Shown piece by piece: positions 25,662 to 32,511 of a DNA stretch of 32,522 nt. The position numbers and the translations under genes were made by a program. Each line of letters begins with the position of its first letter. Positions within the stretch are counted from its first letter, which is position 1. The DNA comes from Candidatus Gorgonimonas eunicellae (GTDB taxonomy: Bacteria > Pseudomonadota > Gammaproteobacteria > Pseudomonadales > Endozoicomonadaceae). The DNA is taken from assembly GCA_929200395.1 (NCBI GenBank), contig CAKMZJ010000009.1, positions 10,854 through 43,375 of the forward strand, read 5' to 3'. The notes beneath the pieces are model-generated. The model saw only the letters and a program-made list of their open reading frames with translations, did no database searches and was not told where the DNA came from.

Positions 25662-26789
25662 CTAGTTATTTAATCTATTAAGCTCTTGATTTACAGTAGC
25701 TACAAAATTTACATCACTTTCCAATAATTCTTTTGACATTGCAAATAATTCATCATCATTAACTTCAGTTGATTTTTGTGTTGGTTCATATACTCCATTA
25801 TCTATACTGTCAGATGTAGCAGATGGTTGCACATCAGTAGTTATTAGGTCATTATTACCTGTAGCTGGAATATCATCAACACTATTATACTCTGTAATGC
25901 TAAGCATACCATCGTCCCAAGAGCCACTTATACTGATAAATGAATCAGACTGAGTATATCCACTTTCTGAAGGATTCAACCTAGCTTTTTTTTCATCAAC
26001 TTCTTCTTCATGTATAGCAGGGTAATGAGAACGTTTTCTTGTTGAATCCATGTTATTTGTAGTTGTGTTAGTAGCACTGGTATTATTTTGTACTTCCTGC
26101 ATTGATTTATATAAGTTATATGCCATACAAAATTGATGCGGTGTATATCCTATAAATTCAAAATGAAAGCTTCGATAATGCGTCCTAACAGCCTTATAAG
26201 TAGAAAAGGCTTGCGTGCAATCAGGGTAATAGCATTGAAAATAGTCATTATGGTTAAAATTATTTAAATGATCTTCCCTGTCTGCTACTGTGTCAAAGTC
26301 TTTATAACATACATTACATTTTTTTATTACTGGCGCATTTGTAGGATTTTTATAATATAATAAATTTCCATCTTTAAATACAATGTCTGTTAGTTGGTGA
26401 CGGTTCTGAAGGTGCAATTGAAAATTACGTATGCTTTTAAACTCAACTCCATTTTGACATATATGACAATAATAAACTCTAATTCGTTGATAAACAATAG
26501 AAAATTCTCTATCTTCTCTCTGATTACATTCCAATATACCATGAGCTTCTTCACAATGTTTTTTAATGTTATATTTCGCAAAGAAAATATCCGTACACCC
26601 AGACACGAGGCAGGCATAAGATTTTATATCTTTATGGGGAGCACGCAAAGTTTTTTCCTCTAATTTATTATCTATATCAACTATAACTATATTGGAAGAA
26701 ATTTTTGATAACTTTTTAAGGAAAACACGTGTCGTTTCATTAGCTCGTGCTGAAAAGCCAGAAACTCCTATTGTACCTACCGCTTCCAT
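25662..26789 (-). CDS. C2H2 zinc-finger paralogue 1 (four fingers), candidate nucleomodulin
   Basis: A 375-residue protein with four C2H2 fingers: C60/C65/H78/H83, C108/C111/H126/H131, C158/C161/H174/H180 and C186/C191/H204/H209. Finger 3 has five residues between its histidines. An Asn/Thr linker (about 235-247) and a bipartite basic motif at 251-269 (RKRSH..KKAR) follow, then an acidic Ser/Asp-rich tail with DDELFAMSKELLES. The shared start MEAVGTIGVSGFS has no signal peptide and could be a type III secretion signal. Multi-finger C2H2 proteins are typical of eukaryotes; bacterial Ros/MucR proteins have one finger. AAAGGAG before the ATG and its own extended -10 indicate expression. The tail differs from the other paralogues. 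Nuclear targeting is inferred. Confidence 0.8.
   Translation of the reverse strand: MEAVGTIGVSGFSARANETTRVFLKKLSKISSNIVIVDIDNKLEEKTLRAPHKDIKSYACLVSGCTDIFFAKYNIKKHCEEAHGILECNQREDREFSIVYQRIRVYYCHICQNGVEFKSIRNFQLHLQNRHQLTDIVFKDGNLLYYKNPTNAPVIKKCNVCYKDFDTVADREDHLNNFNHNDYFQCYYPDCTQAFSTYKAVRTHYRSFHFEFIGYTPHQFCMAYNLYKSMQEVQNNTSATNTTTNNMDSTRKRSHYPAIHEEEVDEKKARLNPSESGYTQSDSFISISGSWDDGMLSITEYNSVDDIPATGNNDLITTDVQPSATSDSIDNGVYEPTQKSTEVNDDELFAMSKELLESDVNFVATVNQELNRLNN
26026..26484 (-). repeat. Paralogue 1 / paralogue 4 shared block, copy A
   Basis: About 459 bases covering fingers 2-4, linker and the first half of the basic motif appear identical to 29637-30095 (offset 3,611). The sequences diverge on both sides. 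Confidence 0.85.
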
Positions 26790-26825
26790 AATCTACTCCT
26801 TTAGTAAATATTAATCATAAATTCT

Positions 26826-26837
26826 ATAATTGTATCA
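26826..26837 (-). promoter_or_regulatory. Extended -10 promoter of paralogue 1
   Basis: On the minus strand the sequence reads TTTGATACAAT with the -10 hexamer TACAAT at 26829-26834 and TG one base upstream of it, about 39 bases before the ATG. The same arrangement precedes all six paralogues. Confidence 0.55.
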
Positions 26838-26880
26838 AAGCTCATATTTAAAATATATTCTTAAATTATTTTTAATGCGA

Positions 26881-27786
26881 TTAAATTATACCACTAGTAA
26901 ATGCTTTAGCTGATAATTCACCTGTGTTTAGGTCATTATTAGTTTGTATTAATTCTTGTACTAGTTCTAATAGCTCTTTATCATCTATATTTTCGGATGT
27001 AGCAGATAGTTGAACATCAGTAGAACAAATATCAGTACATTTGATTACATCAGTTTTAAAATTATTATCAGCTTCCACTAATTGTTGTACTAGTTCTAAT
27101 AGCTCTTTATCATCTATATTTTCGGATGCAGGAGCAGACTGAGGATATCCACTTTCTGAAGAATTAAACATAGCTTTTTTTGCATTAGATTCTTCTTCGT
27201 GTATAGCAGGGGAATGAGAACGTTTTCTGTTTGAAACCATGTTATTTGTAGTTGTGTTAGTAGCATTGGTGTTATCTTGGCTTTTAGGGGTGCTTTCCTT
27301 TATATTTATAGCTTGTATATTATTTGTAAAATTATATATTTTTTTTCCCCCCGTAATCTTATGTGTAGTAGATATTATAACGTTACCACTAAATATACTT
27401 TTTAAATTATGAAACGCGTTAAGGTGACCTCGTAAAGAATTCTTATCTTTGAATAACTCTTCACATTCAGGACAGTTAACTCGTGGTTTTGGGGGAAGAT
27501 CAGCTATAATTTTATAATATTCTCCCTTAAAACGTACTTGTTTCCTATGTATGCTATTAAGATGTCTTATAATAGCAGTTTTATCTTTAAAAACAACTCT
27601 GCATACTACGCACCTAAACTTCGATATATCTTTACTTTGGTTATTATAACTAGAAGTGTTTATTGGTATTTTCTTCCCATCTTTAGTTATTTGCATTTCA
27701 TGGATATTTTTAGTGTTTACTGCCGTTTTAAGGGAAATAGAAACTGTTGAAGGGCTAGAAATCCCTGTTGCGCCTATTGCTTCCAT
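26881..27786 (-). CDS. C2H2 zinc-finger paralogue 2 (two fingers), candidate nucleomodulin
   Basis: A 301-residue family member starting MEAIGATGISSPSTV. Two regular fingers are visible: C59/C62/H75/H80 and C105/C108/H121/H126, both with C-x2-C and H-x4-H spacing, joined by about 24 residues, so not the close TGEKP-type linkage of vertebrate fingers. The Asn/Thr linker is followed by the bipartite basic motif at about 187-205. The tail contains the acidic helix motif twice (ENIDDKELLELVQQLVEADN and ENIDDKELLELVQELIQTNN), an internal duplication. The fingers are closest to those of paralogues 5 and 6. GGAG precedes the ATG. Confidence 0.8.
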   Translation of the reverse strand: MEAIGATGISSPSTVSISLKTAVNTKNIHEMQITKDGKKIPINTSSYNNQSKDISKFRCVVCRVVFKDKTAIIRHLNSIHRKQVRFKGEYYKIIADLPPKPRVNCPECEELFKDKNSLRGHLNAFHNLKSIFSGNVIISTTHKITGGKKIYNFTNNIQAINIKESTPKSQDNTNATNTTTNNMVSNRKRSHSPAIHEEESNAKKAMFNSSESGYPQSAPASENIDDKELLELVQQLVEADNNFKTDVIKCTDICSTDVQLSATSENIDDKELLELVQELIQTNNDLNTGELSAKAFTSGII

Positions 27787-27826
27787 GCTTTACTCCGTTT
27801 GTTAAAACCTTATTATGAAATTTACA

Positions 27827-27835
27827 ATTATACCA
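27827..27835 (-). promoter_or_regulatory. Extended -10 promoter of paralogue 2
   Basis: Minus-strand TGGTATAAT (hexamer 27827-27832), 40 bases before the ATG. Confidence 0.55.
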
Positions 27836-27882
27836 TAGTTAATCTATATACAAGCCACCCTCAAAAATATTTTAATGTGAGA

Positions 27883-27962
27883 TTAAATCACACTACGAGC
27901 AAATATTTTAGCTAATAATAAATTTTACCTGTATTTAAGTCAATATTAGCAGCTATTACTTG
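27883..27962 (-). pseudogene. Decayed tail module downstream of paralogue 3
   Basis: Minus-strand translation gives IDLNTG and, after a frameshift, LLAKIFARSVI with a stop. This matches the ends of paralogues 2 and 5 (LNTGEL.AKAFTSG). It lies beyond the paralogue 3 stop codon. Confidence 0.6.
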
Positions 27963-28010
27963 ATTAGGTACTGCTAGATACTAGAGTTGTTACGCTTTCT
28001 AATAACTAAA

Positions 28011-28391
28011 TTTTTGAATTAACCGTTTTAATTACCAGCTAGAGTATCATTCATATAATCATCGCCCCAAGAAGAGAAAGTAACGTTTTCATCATATACT
28101 TTTTTAGGTGTAATAGAAAATTGTAGATAAGAGTCTCTTGAAGTAGCGTACTTATCAGCAACGTCTTTCTCTAAAGAATATTGAAAATCACTGTTGTTTT
28201 CTGCTAATTCTCGTGCTAGTTCTAATAGCTCTTTATCATCTATATTTTCGGATGCAGGAGCAGACTGAGGATATCCACTTTCTGAAGGATTAAACATAGC
28301 TTTTTTTGCATTAGATTCTTCTTCATGTGTAGCAGGGGAATGAGAACGTTTTCTTGTTGAATCCATGTTATTTGTAGTTGTGTTAGTAGCA
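28011..28391 (-). repeat. Paralogue 3 / paralogue 4 shared 3' block, copy A
   Basis: About 381 bases covering the basic motif, acidic tail, stop codon and 17 bases beyond appear identical to 29307-29687 (offset 1,296). Confidence 0.85.
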
Positions 28392-29071
28392 TTGGTGTTA
28401 TCTTGTATTTTTTCAATAGCTACTGCATATTTCTTTCTAAAAGTAATTCTTATACTATGATCCTTTCGACAATGATTGTTCAAAGAACCTGTTCTTTCAT
28501 AACTTAATTCGCATCCTTTCATTATGCACTCATAACTGTTGTCAACTATAGGTAACTTATATTGACTACCATAATTGTTATCATCCTTATAGTTTTCGAA
28601 AGCTCTTACAATCTCATCTTTAAGGCGGTATTGTAAGTCATTATCAGCTGTTGAAAAATTAGACTCCCCTACTATACCTGTTTCTTTTATGCGGTCATTA
28701 CTTATACTGACAGATTCTGGTAAATTTTTTATGCTCCATGCATCTTCACTATTCATATCTAAAGCGTCTATTTTACTATCTTTTAACTCAATATTTAATA
28801 TAAATTCGTCTTTAGAACTAAATGATATCTTATGTGCTCTTAGACAATGACTTTGCAAACCTTCCATACCTTTATTAGCCGTTGTTTGGCATCCTTTTAC
28901 TATGCACCCCACCCTGCCTTCAGCAGATTTCTTTACCTTATATTTGCGAGCAAAAATTTCATTACCTGTAGCGTTGTCAAAAGCTATTTTTACTTCATCC
29001 TTAAGCATACCTTGTAATGACTTATTATCTATTGAGAGACCGTGCGCCCCTGTTGTAGCTACTGCTTCCAT
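28028..29071 (-). CDS. C2H2 zinc-finger paralogue 3, two copies of a finger domain, candidate nucleomodulin
   Basis: From the ATG at 29071 (MEAVATTGAHGLS) it has 347 residues. A GTG nine bases upstream lies inside the ribosome-binding sequence AAAGGTG and is rejected as start. The protein contains a domain of about 80 residues twice: LKDEV..AF then GCIVKGC and HCLRAH (C56/C61/H75/H80), and LKDEI..AFEN then ECIMKGC and HCRKDH (C182/C187/H200/H205). This is an internal duplication with fingers of C-x4-C type. The common Asn/Thr linker and bipartite basic motif follow, then IDDKELLELARELAENNSDF and a tail ending MNDTLAGN. It differs strongly from its neighbours in the finger part but not in the rest, so the central part is the variable module. 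Confidence 0.78.
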   Translation of the reverse strand: MEAVATTGAHGLSIDNKSLQGMLKDEVKIAFDNATGNEIFARKYKVKKSAEGRVGCIVKGCQTTANKGMEGLQSHCLRAHKISFSSKDEFILNIELKDSKIDALDMNSEDAWSIKNLPESVSISNDRIKETGIVGESNFSTADNDLQYRLKDEIVRAFENYKDDNNYGSQYKLPIVDNSYECIMKGCELSYERTGSLNNHCRKDHSIRITFRKKYAVAIEKIQDNTNATNTTTNNMDSTRKRSHSPATHEEESNAKKAMFNPSESGYPQSAPASENIDDKELLELARELAENNSDFQYSLEKDVADKYATSRDSYLQFSITPKKVYDENVTFSSWGDDYMNDTLAGN

Positions 29072-29112
29072 GCTATACACCTTTGATTAAATATTATCTA
29101 TGAAAATTGGTA

Positions 29113-29121
29113 ATTGTACCA
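29113..29121 (-). promoter_or_regulatory. Extended -10 promoter of paralogue 3
   Basis: Minus-strand TGGTACAAT (hexamer 29113-29118), about 41 bases before the ATG. Confidence 0.5.
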
Positions 29122-29165
29122 AAATTTATATTTAAACGCTATCCTTAAGCTGTTTTTGATAGCGA

Positions 29166-29236
29166 TGACACACCACTAACAAATATTTTAGCTAATAATT
29201 CACCTGTATTTAGGTCAATATTAGTAGTTATTACTT
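29166..29236 (-). pseudogene. Decayed tail module downstream of paralogue 4
   Basis: Minus-strand translation reads TTNIDLNTGELLAKIFVSGV in one frame, matching the last residues of paralogues 2 and 5. It lies about 90 bases after the paralogue 4 stop and is out of use. Confidence 0.6.
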
Positions 29237-29306
29237 GATGATGCAAAATGTACAGTCGATGCTGGAGTTATTATGCTTTCGAATAACTAATCATCTTTTT
29301 ATGTTA

Positions 29307-29687
29307 TTTTTGAATTAACCGTTTTAATTACCAGCTAGAGTATCATTCATATAATCATCGCCCCAAGAAGAGAAAGTAACGTTTTCATCATATACTTTTT
29401 TAGGTGTAATAGAAAATTGTAGATAAGAGTCTCTTGAAGTAGCGTACTTATCAGCAACGTCTTTCTCTAAAGAATATTGAAAATCACTGTTGTTTTCTGC
29501 TAATTCTCGTGCTAGTTCTAATAGCTCTTTATCATCTATATTTTCGGATGCAGGAGCAGACTGAGGATATCCACTTTCTGAAGGATTAAACATAGCTTTT
29601 TTTGCATTAGATTCTTCTTCATGTGTAGCAGGGGAATGAGAACGTTTTCTTGTTGAATCCATGTTATTTGTAGTTGTGTTAGTAGCA
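29307..29687 (-). repeat. Paralogue 3 / paralogue 4 shared 3' block, copy B
   Basis: Counterpart of 28011-28391. In paralogue 4 it joins the block shared with paralogue 1; the two blocks overlap at 29637-29687, inside the coding sequence for linker and basic motif. Confidence 0.85.
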
Positions 29688-30400
29688 CTGGTATTATTTT
29701 GTACTTCCTGCATTGATTTATATAAGTTATATGCCATACAAAATTGATGCGGTGTATATCCTATAAATTCAAAATGAAAGCTTCGATAATGCGTCCTAAC
29801 AGCCTTATAAGTAGAAAAGGCTTGCGTGCAATCAGGGTAATAGCATTGAAAATAGTCATTATGGTTAAAATTATTTAAATGATCTTCCCTGTCTGCTACT
29901 GTGTCAAAGTCTTTATAACATACATTACATTTTTTTATTACTGGCGCATTTGTAGGATTTTTATAATATAATAAATTTCCATCTTTAAATACAATGTCTG
30001 TTAGTTGGTGACGGTTCTGAAGGTGCAATTGAAAATTACGTATGCTTTTAAACTCAACTCCATTTTGACATATATGACAATAATAAACTCTAATTTGCTG
30101 ATAAACAATAGAAAATTCTCTACCTTCTTTCTGATAAAAATCCCATATATCATGAACTTTTTCACAATGTTGTTTAATTTTATATTCCAATAAGAAAATA
30201 CTCTTACACCCATTCGCGAGGCAGACATAAGATTTTATATCTTTATGGGGAGCTCTCAAAGTTTTTTCCTCTAATTTATTATCTGTATCAACTATAACTA
30301 TATTGGAAGAAATTTTTGATAACTTTGTAAGGAAAACACGTGTCATCTCATTAGCTCGTGATGAAAAGCCAGAAACTCCTGTTATACCTACCGCTTCCAT
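29324..30400 (-). CDS. C2H2 zinc-finger paralogue 4 (four fingers), mosaic of paralogues 1 and 3
   Basis: A 358-residue family member. The first two thirds match paralogue 1: four fingers at C60/C65/H78/H83 (diverged), C108/C111/H126/H131, C158/C161/H174/H180 and C186/C191/H204/H209, the last three nearly or fully identical in DNA. From the basic motif on it is identical to paralogue 3, ending MNDTLAGN. The gene is therefore a chimera with its junction at the linker/basic motif. Finger 1 carries most of the changes from paralogue 1 (YVCLANGCKSIF against YACLVSGCTDIF). AAAGGAG precedes the ATG. Function as for the family: a candidate secreted nucleic-acid-binding protein, by inference. Confidence 0.8.
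   Translation of the reverse strand: MEAVGITGVSGFSSRANEMTRVFLTKLSKISSNIVIVDTDNKLEEKTLRAPHKDIKSYVCLANGCKSIFLLEYKIKQHCEKVHDIWDFYQKEGREFSIVYQQIRVYYCHICQNGVEFKSIRNFQLHLQNRHQLTDIVFKDGNLLYYKNPTNAPVIKKCNVCYKDFDTVADREDHLNNFNHNDYFQCYYPDCTQAFSTYKAVRTHYRSFHFEFIGYTPHQFCMAYNLYKSMQEVQNNTSATNTTTNNMDSTRKRSHSPATHEEESNAKKAMFNPSESGYPQSAPASENIDDKELLELARELAENNSDFQYSLEKDVADKYATSRDSYLQFSITPKKVYDENVTFSSWGDDYMNDTLAGN
29637..30095 (-). repeat. Paralogue 1 / paralogue 4 shared block, copy B
   Basis: Counterpart of 26026-26484. The first mismatch at the high end is base 30096 (T against C at 26485). Confidence 0.85.
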
Positions 30401-30439
30401 GATCTACTCCTTTAGTAAATATTAATCATAAATTCTATA

Positions 30440-30448
30440 ATTGTATCA
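30440..30448 (-). promoter_or_regulatory. Extended -10 promoter of paralogue 4
   Basis: Minus-strand TGATACAAT (hexamer 30440-30445), 39 bases before the ATG; almost the same upstream sequence as paralogue 1. Confidence 0.55.
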
Positions 30449-30491
30449 AAGTTCATATTTAAAATATATTCTTAAATTGTTTTTAATGCGA

Positions 30492-31394
30492 TTAAATCAT
30501 ACCACTAGTAAATGCTTTAGCTAATAATTCACCTGTGTTTAGGTTATTATTAGTTTGTATTAATTCTTGTACTAGTTCTAATAGCTCTTTATCATCTATA
30601 TTTTCGGATGTAGCAGATAGTTGAACATCAGTAGAACAAATATCAGTACATTTGATTACATCAGTTTTAAAATTATTATCAGCTTCCACTAATTGTTGTA
30701 CTAGTTCTAATAGCTCTTTATCATCTATATTTTCGGATGCAGGAGCAGACTGAGGATATCCACTTTCTGAAGGATTAAACATAGCTTTTTTTGCATTAGA
30801 TTCTTCTTCATGTGTAGCAGGGGAATGAGAACGTTTTCTTGTTGAATCCATGTTATCTGTAGTTGTGTTAGTAGCATTGGTATTATCTTGGCTTTTTGGG
30901 GTTGTTTCCTTTATATTTATAGCTTGTGTATTATTTGTAAAACCATATATTTTCCTCTCCCCCGTACTCTTATTTATAGTACATACTAGAGATCCATGTT
31001 CAAATATACCTCTTAGCTCATGATATTTGTTAAGGTGATTTCGTAAGGAATTATCATGTTTGAAAAGAACTTTACATTCAGGACAATTAAGTCCTGGATC
31101 AATATTATCTGTAATTTTAAAATAGTTTCCAATAAAATGTCCTTTTTTTCCATGAGTACCAGAAAAATGTCTTATAACATTCCTTTTATTTCTTAAAATA
31201 GCTCCGCATGCTACGCACTTATACTTCAATATATCTTTATCTTGCTTATCATCTCTAGCATTTTGTATTGGTAATTTCTGCTCATCTTGAGTTATCTGAA
31301 TTTTATAGATATTTTTAGTGCTTACTGGCATTTCATTAAGGGAAAGAAGAAATGTTGAAGTACTAGAAATCCCTGTTGCACCTACTGCTTCCAT
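30492..31394 (-). CDS. C2H2 zinc-finger paralogue 5 (two fingers), candidate nucleomodulin
   Basis: From the ATG at 31394 (MEAVGATGISSTSTF) it has 300 residues; the GTG three codons earlier is part of AAAGGTG. Fingers are C60/C63/H76/H81 and C104/C107/H120/H125. The finger residues differ clearly from paralogue 2 while the tail is nearly identical, including the doubled acidic motif (ENIDDKELLELVQQLVEADN, then ENIDDKELLELVQELIQTNN). It is the duplicate partner of paralogue 2 in the same way as paralogue 4 is of paralogue 1. The linker has NTTTDNMDSTRKRSHS. Regulation is probably shared with the other copies through the common promoter type. Confidence 0.8.
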   Translation of the reverse strand: MEAVGATGISSTSTFLLSLNEMPVSTKNIYKIQITQDEQKLPIQNARDDKQDKDILKYKCVACGAILRNKRNVIRHFSGTHGKKGHFIGNYFKITDNIDPGLNCPECKVLFKHDNSLRNHLNKYHELRGIFEHGSLVCTINKSTGERKIYGFTNNTQAINIKETTPKSQDNTNATNTTTDNMDSTRKRSHSPATHEEESNAKKAMFNPSESGYPQSAPASENIDDKELLELVQQLVEADNNFKTDVIKCTDICSTDVQLSATSENIDDKELLELVQELIQTNNNLNTGELLAKAFTSGMI

Positions 31395-31433
31395 GCTGTA
31401 CACCTTTAATTAAATATTAATTATGAAGTTGAA

Positions 31434-31442
31434 ATTATACCA
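31434..31442 (-). promoter_or_regulatory. Extended -10 promoter of paralogue 5
   Basis: Minus-strand TGGTATAAT (hexamer 31434-31439), 39 bases before the ATG, in the longer shared context AACTTTGGTATAAT. Confidence 0.6.
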
Positions 31443-31536
31443 AAGTTAAAATTCAAAAGCTATCTAGAAAATAATCTCCTCAATAGTTAGACCCTACACA
31501 ATAATTACTTATACTTTTTTTAGGTGTAACAGAAAA

Positions 31537-32463
31537 TTATAAATAAGAGTCTCTTGAAGTAGCATACTTATCAGCAACGTCTTTATTTAAAGCATCTTGA
31601 AAATCACTATTGTTTTCTGCTAATTCTCGTGCTAGCTCTAATAGCTCTTTATCATCTATATCTTGGGATGTATCAGAAAACTGAAAATCTGTATTTATTG
31701 AAGCGGTGTTACCTGCAACTGGGGTAACAAAGCTATCATCAGCTATGATGCCATCTAAAAATCTATCGCTAAATGTTGTATCTTCTTCGCAACTATTACT
31801 TATACTGCTAAGTGTAGCCGAAGACTGAAGATATCCACTTTCTGAAGGATTCGACTTAGCTTTTTTTGCATTAGATTCTTCTTCATGTATAGCGGTGGCA
31901 TGAGAACGTTTTCTATTTGAATCCATGTTATCTGTAGTTGTGTTAGTAGCATTGGTATTATCTTGGGTTTTGAGGGCTCCTTTCTTTATATTTATAGCTT
32001 GTACATTATTTGAAGAATTATATATTTTCTTATCCCCCGTGATCTTATCTGTAGTAAATAGTAGAACTTCGTTTTCAAATGTACAATTTCGCCTATGAGA
32101 TACGCTAAGGTGACCTCGTAAGGAACTAGTATGTTTACAAAAAATATTACATTCAGGACACTTAAGTTTTGGTTTTGGGTTAATATTAGCTGTAATTTTA
32201 AAATCGTCTCCCAAAAAACGTCCTTTTTTAGCATGAAGGGTAGCAGTATGTCTTGCAAGACTAAATTTACTTCTTAATATAGCTCCGCAAATTTTGCAGT
32301 TAAACCCATATATACTTTCATTTTGTTTATCATTACTAGAAATGTTTATTGGTAATTTTTTATCTGGCTTAGTTTCATAGATATTTTTAGTGTTTACTGA
32401 CCCTTCAAAAGAAGTAAAAATTGTTGAAGTACTAGAAATCCCTGTTGCACCTACTGCTTCCAT
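31537..32463 (-). CDS. C2H2 zinc-finger paralogue 6 (two fingers), tail cut short by a nonsense change
   Basis: From the ATG at 32463 (MEAVGATGISSTSTIF) it has 308 residues. Fingers are C56/C59/H72/H77 and C102/C105/H118/H123. After linker and basic motif (NRKRSHATAIHEEESNAKKA) comes a longer acidic Ser/Asp-rich stretch similar to paralogue 1, then QDIDDKELLELARELAENNS and KYATSRDSYL, where it stops. Paralogues 3 and 4 continue with QFSITPKK; here the CAA of that Gln is TAA, and the next codons still read FSVTPKK. So about 20-25 tail residues have been lost recently. The core is intact and probably functional. Confidence 0.78.
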   Translation of the reverse strand: MEAVGATGISSTSTIFTSFEGSVNTKNIYETKPDKKLPINISSNDKQNESIYGFNCKICGAILRSKFSLARHTATLHAKKGRFLGDDFKITANINPKPKLKCPECNIFCKHTSSLRGHLSVSHRRNCTFENEVLLFTTDKITGDKKIYNSSNNVQAINIKKGALKTQDNTNATNTTTDNMDSNRKRSHATAIHEEESNAKKAKSNPSESGYLQSSATLSSISNSCEEDTTFSDRFLDGIIADDSFVTPVAGNTASINTDFQFSDTSQDIDDKELLELARELAENNSDFQDALNKDVADKYATSRDSYL

Positions 32464-32502
32464 GCTGTACACCTTTAATTAAATATTAATTATGAAGTTG
32501 AA

Positions 32503-32511
32503 ATTATACCA
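32503..32511 (-). promoter_or_regulatory. Extended -10 promoter of paralogue 6
   Basis: Minus-strand TGGTATAAT (hexamer 32503-32508) in the same AACTTTGGTATAAT context as paralogue 5; the window ends just upstream. Confidence 0.55.

Noticed and set aside
26390-30228. Open frames of 60-90 codons on both strands inside the zinc-finger genes
   Set aside because: They are out-of-frame readings that appear at matching places in duplicated copies; the in-frame proteins carry the conserved Cys/His pattern.
25662-32463. Zinc-finger genes as Ros/MucR-type bacterial regulators or transposon-encoded proteins
   Set aside because: Ros/MucR proteins have one finger and a conserved surrounding domain not seen here. 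No transposase motifs, terminal inverted repeats or target-site duplications flank the genes.
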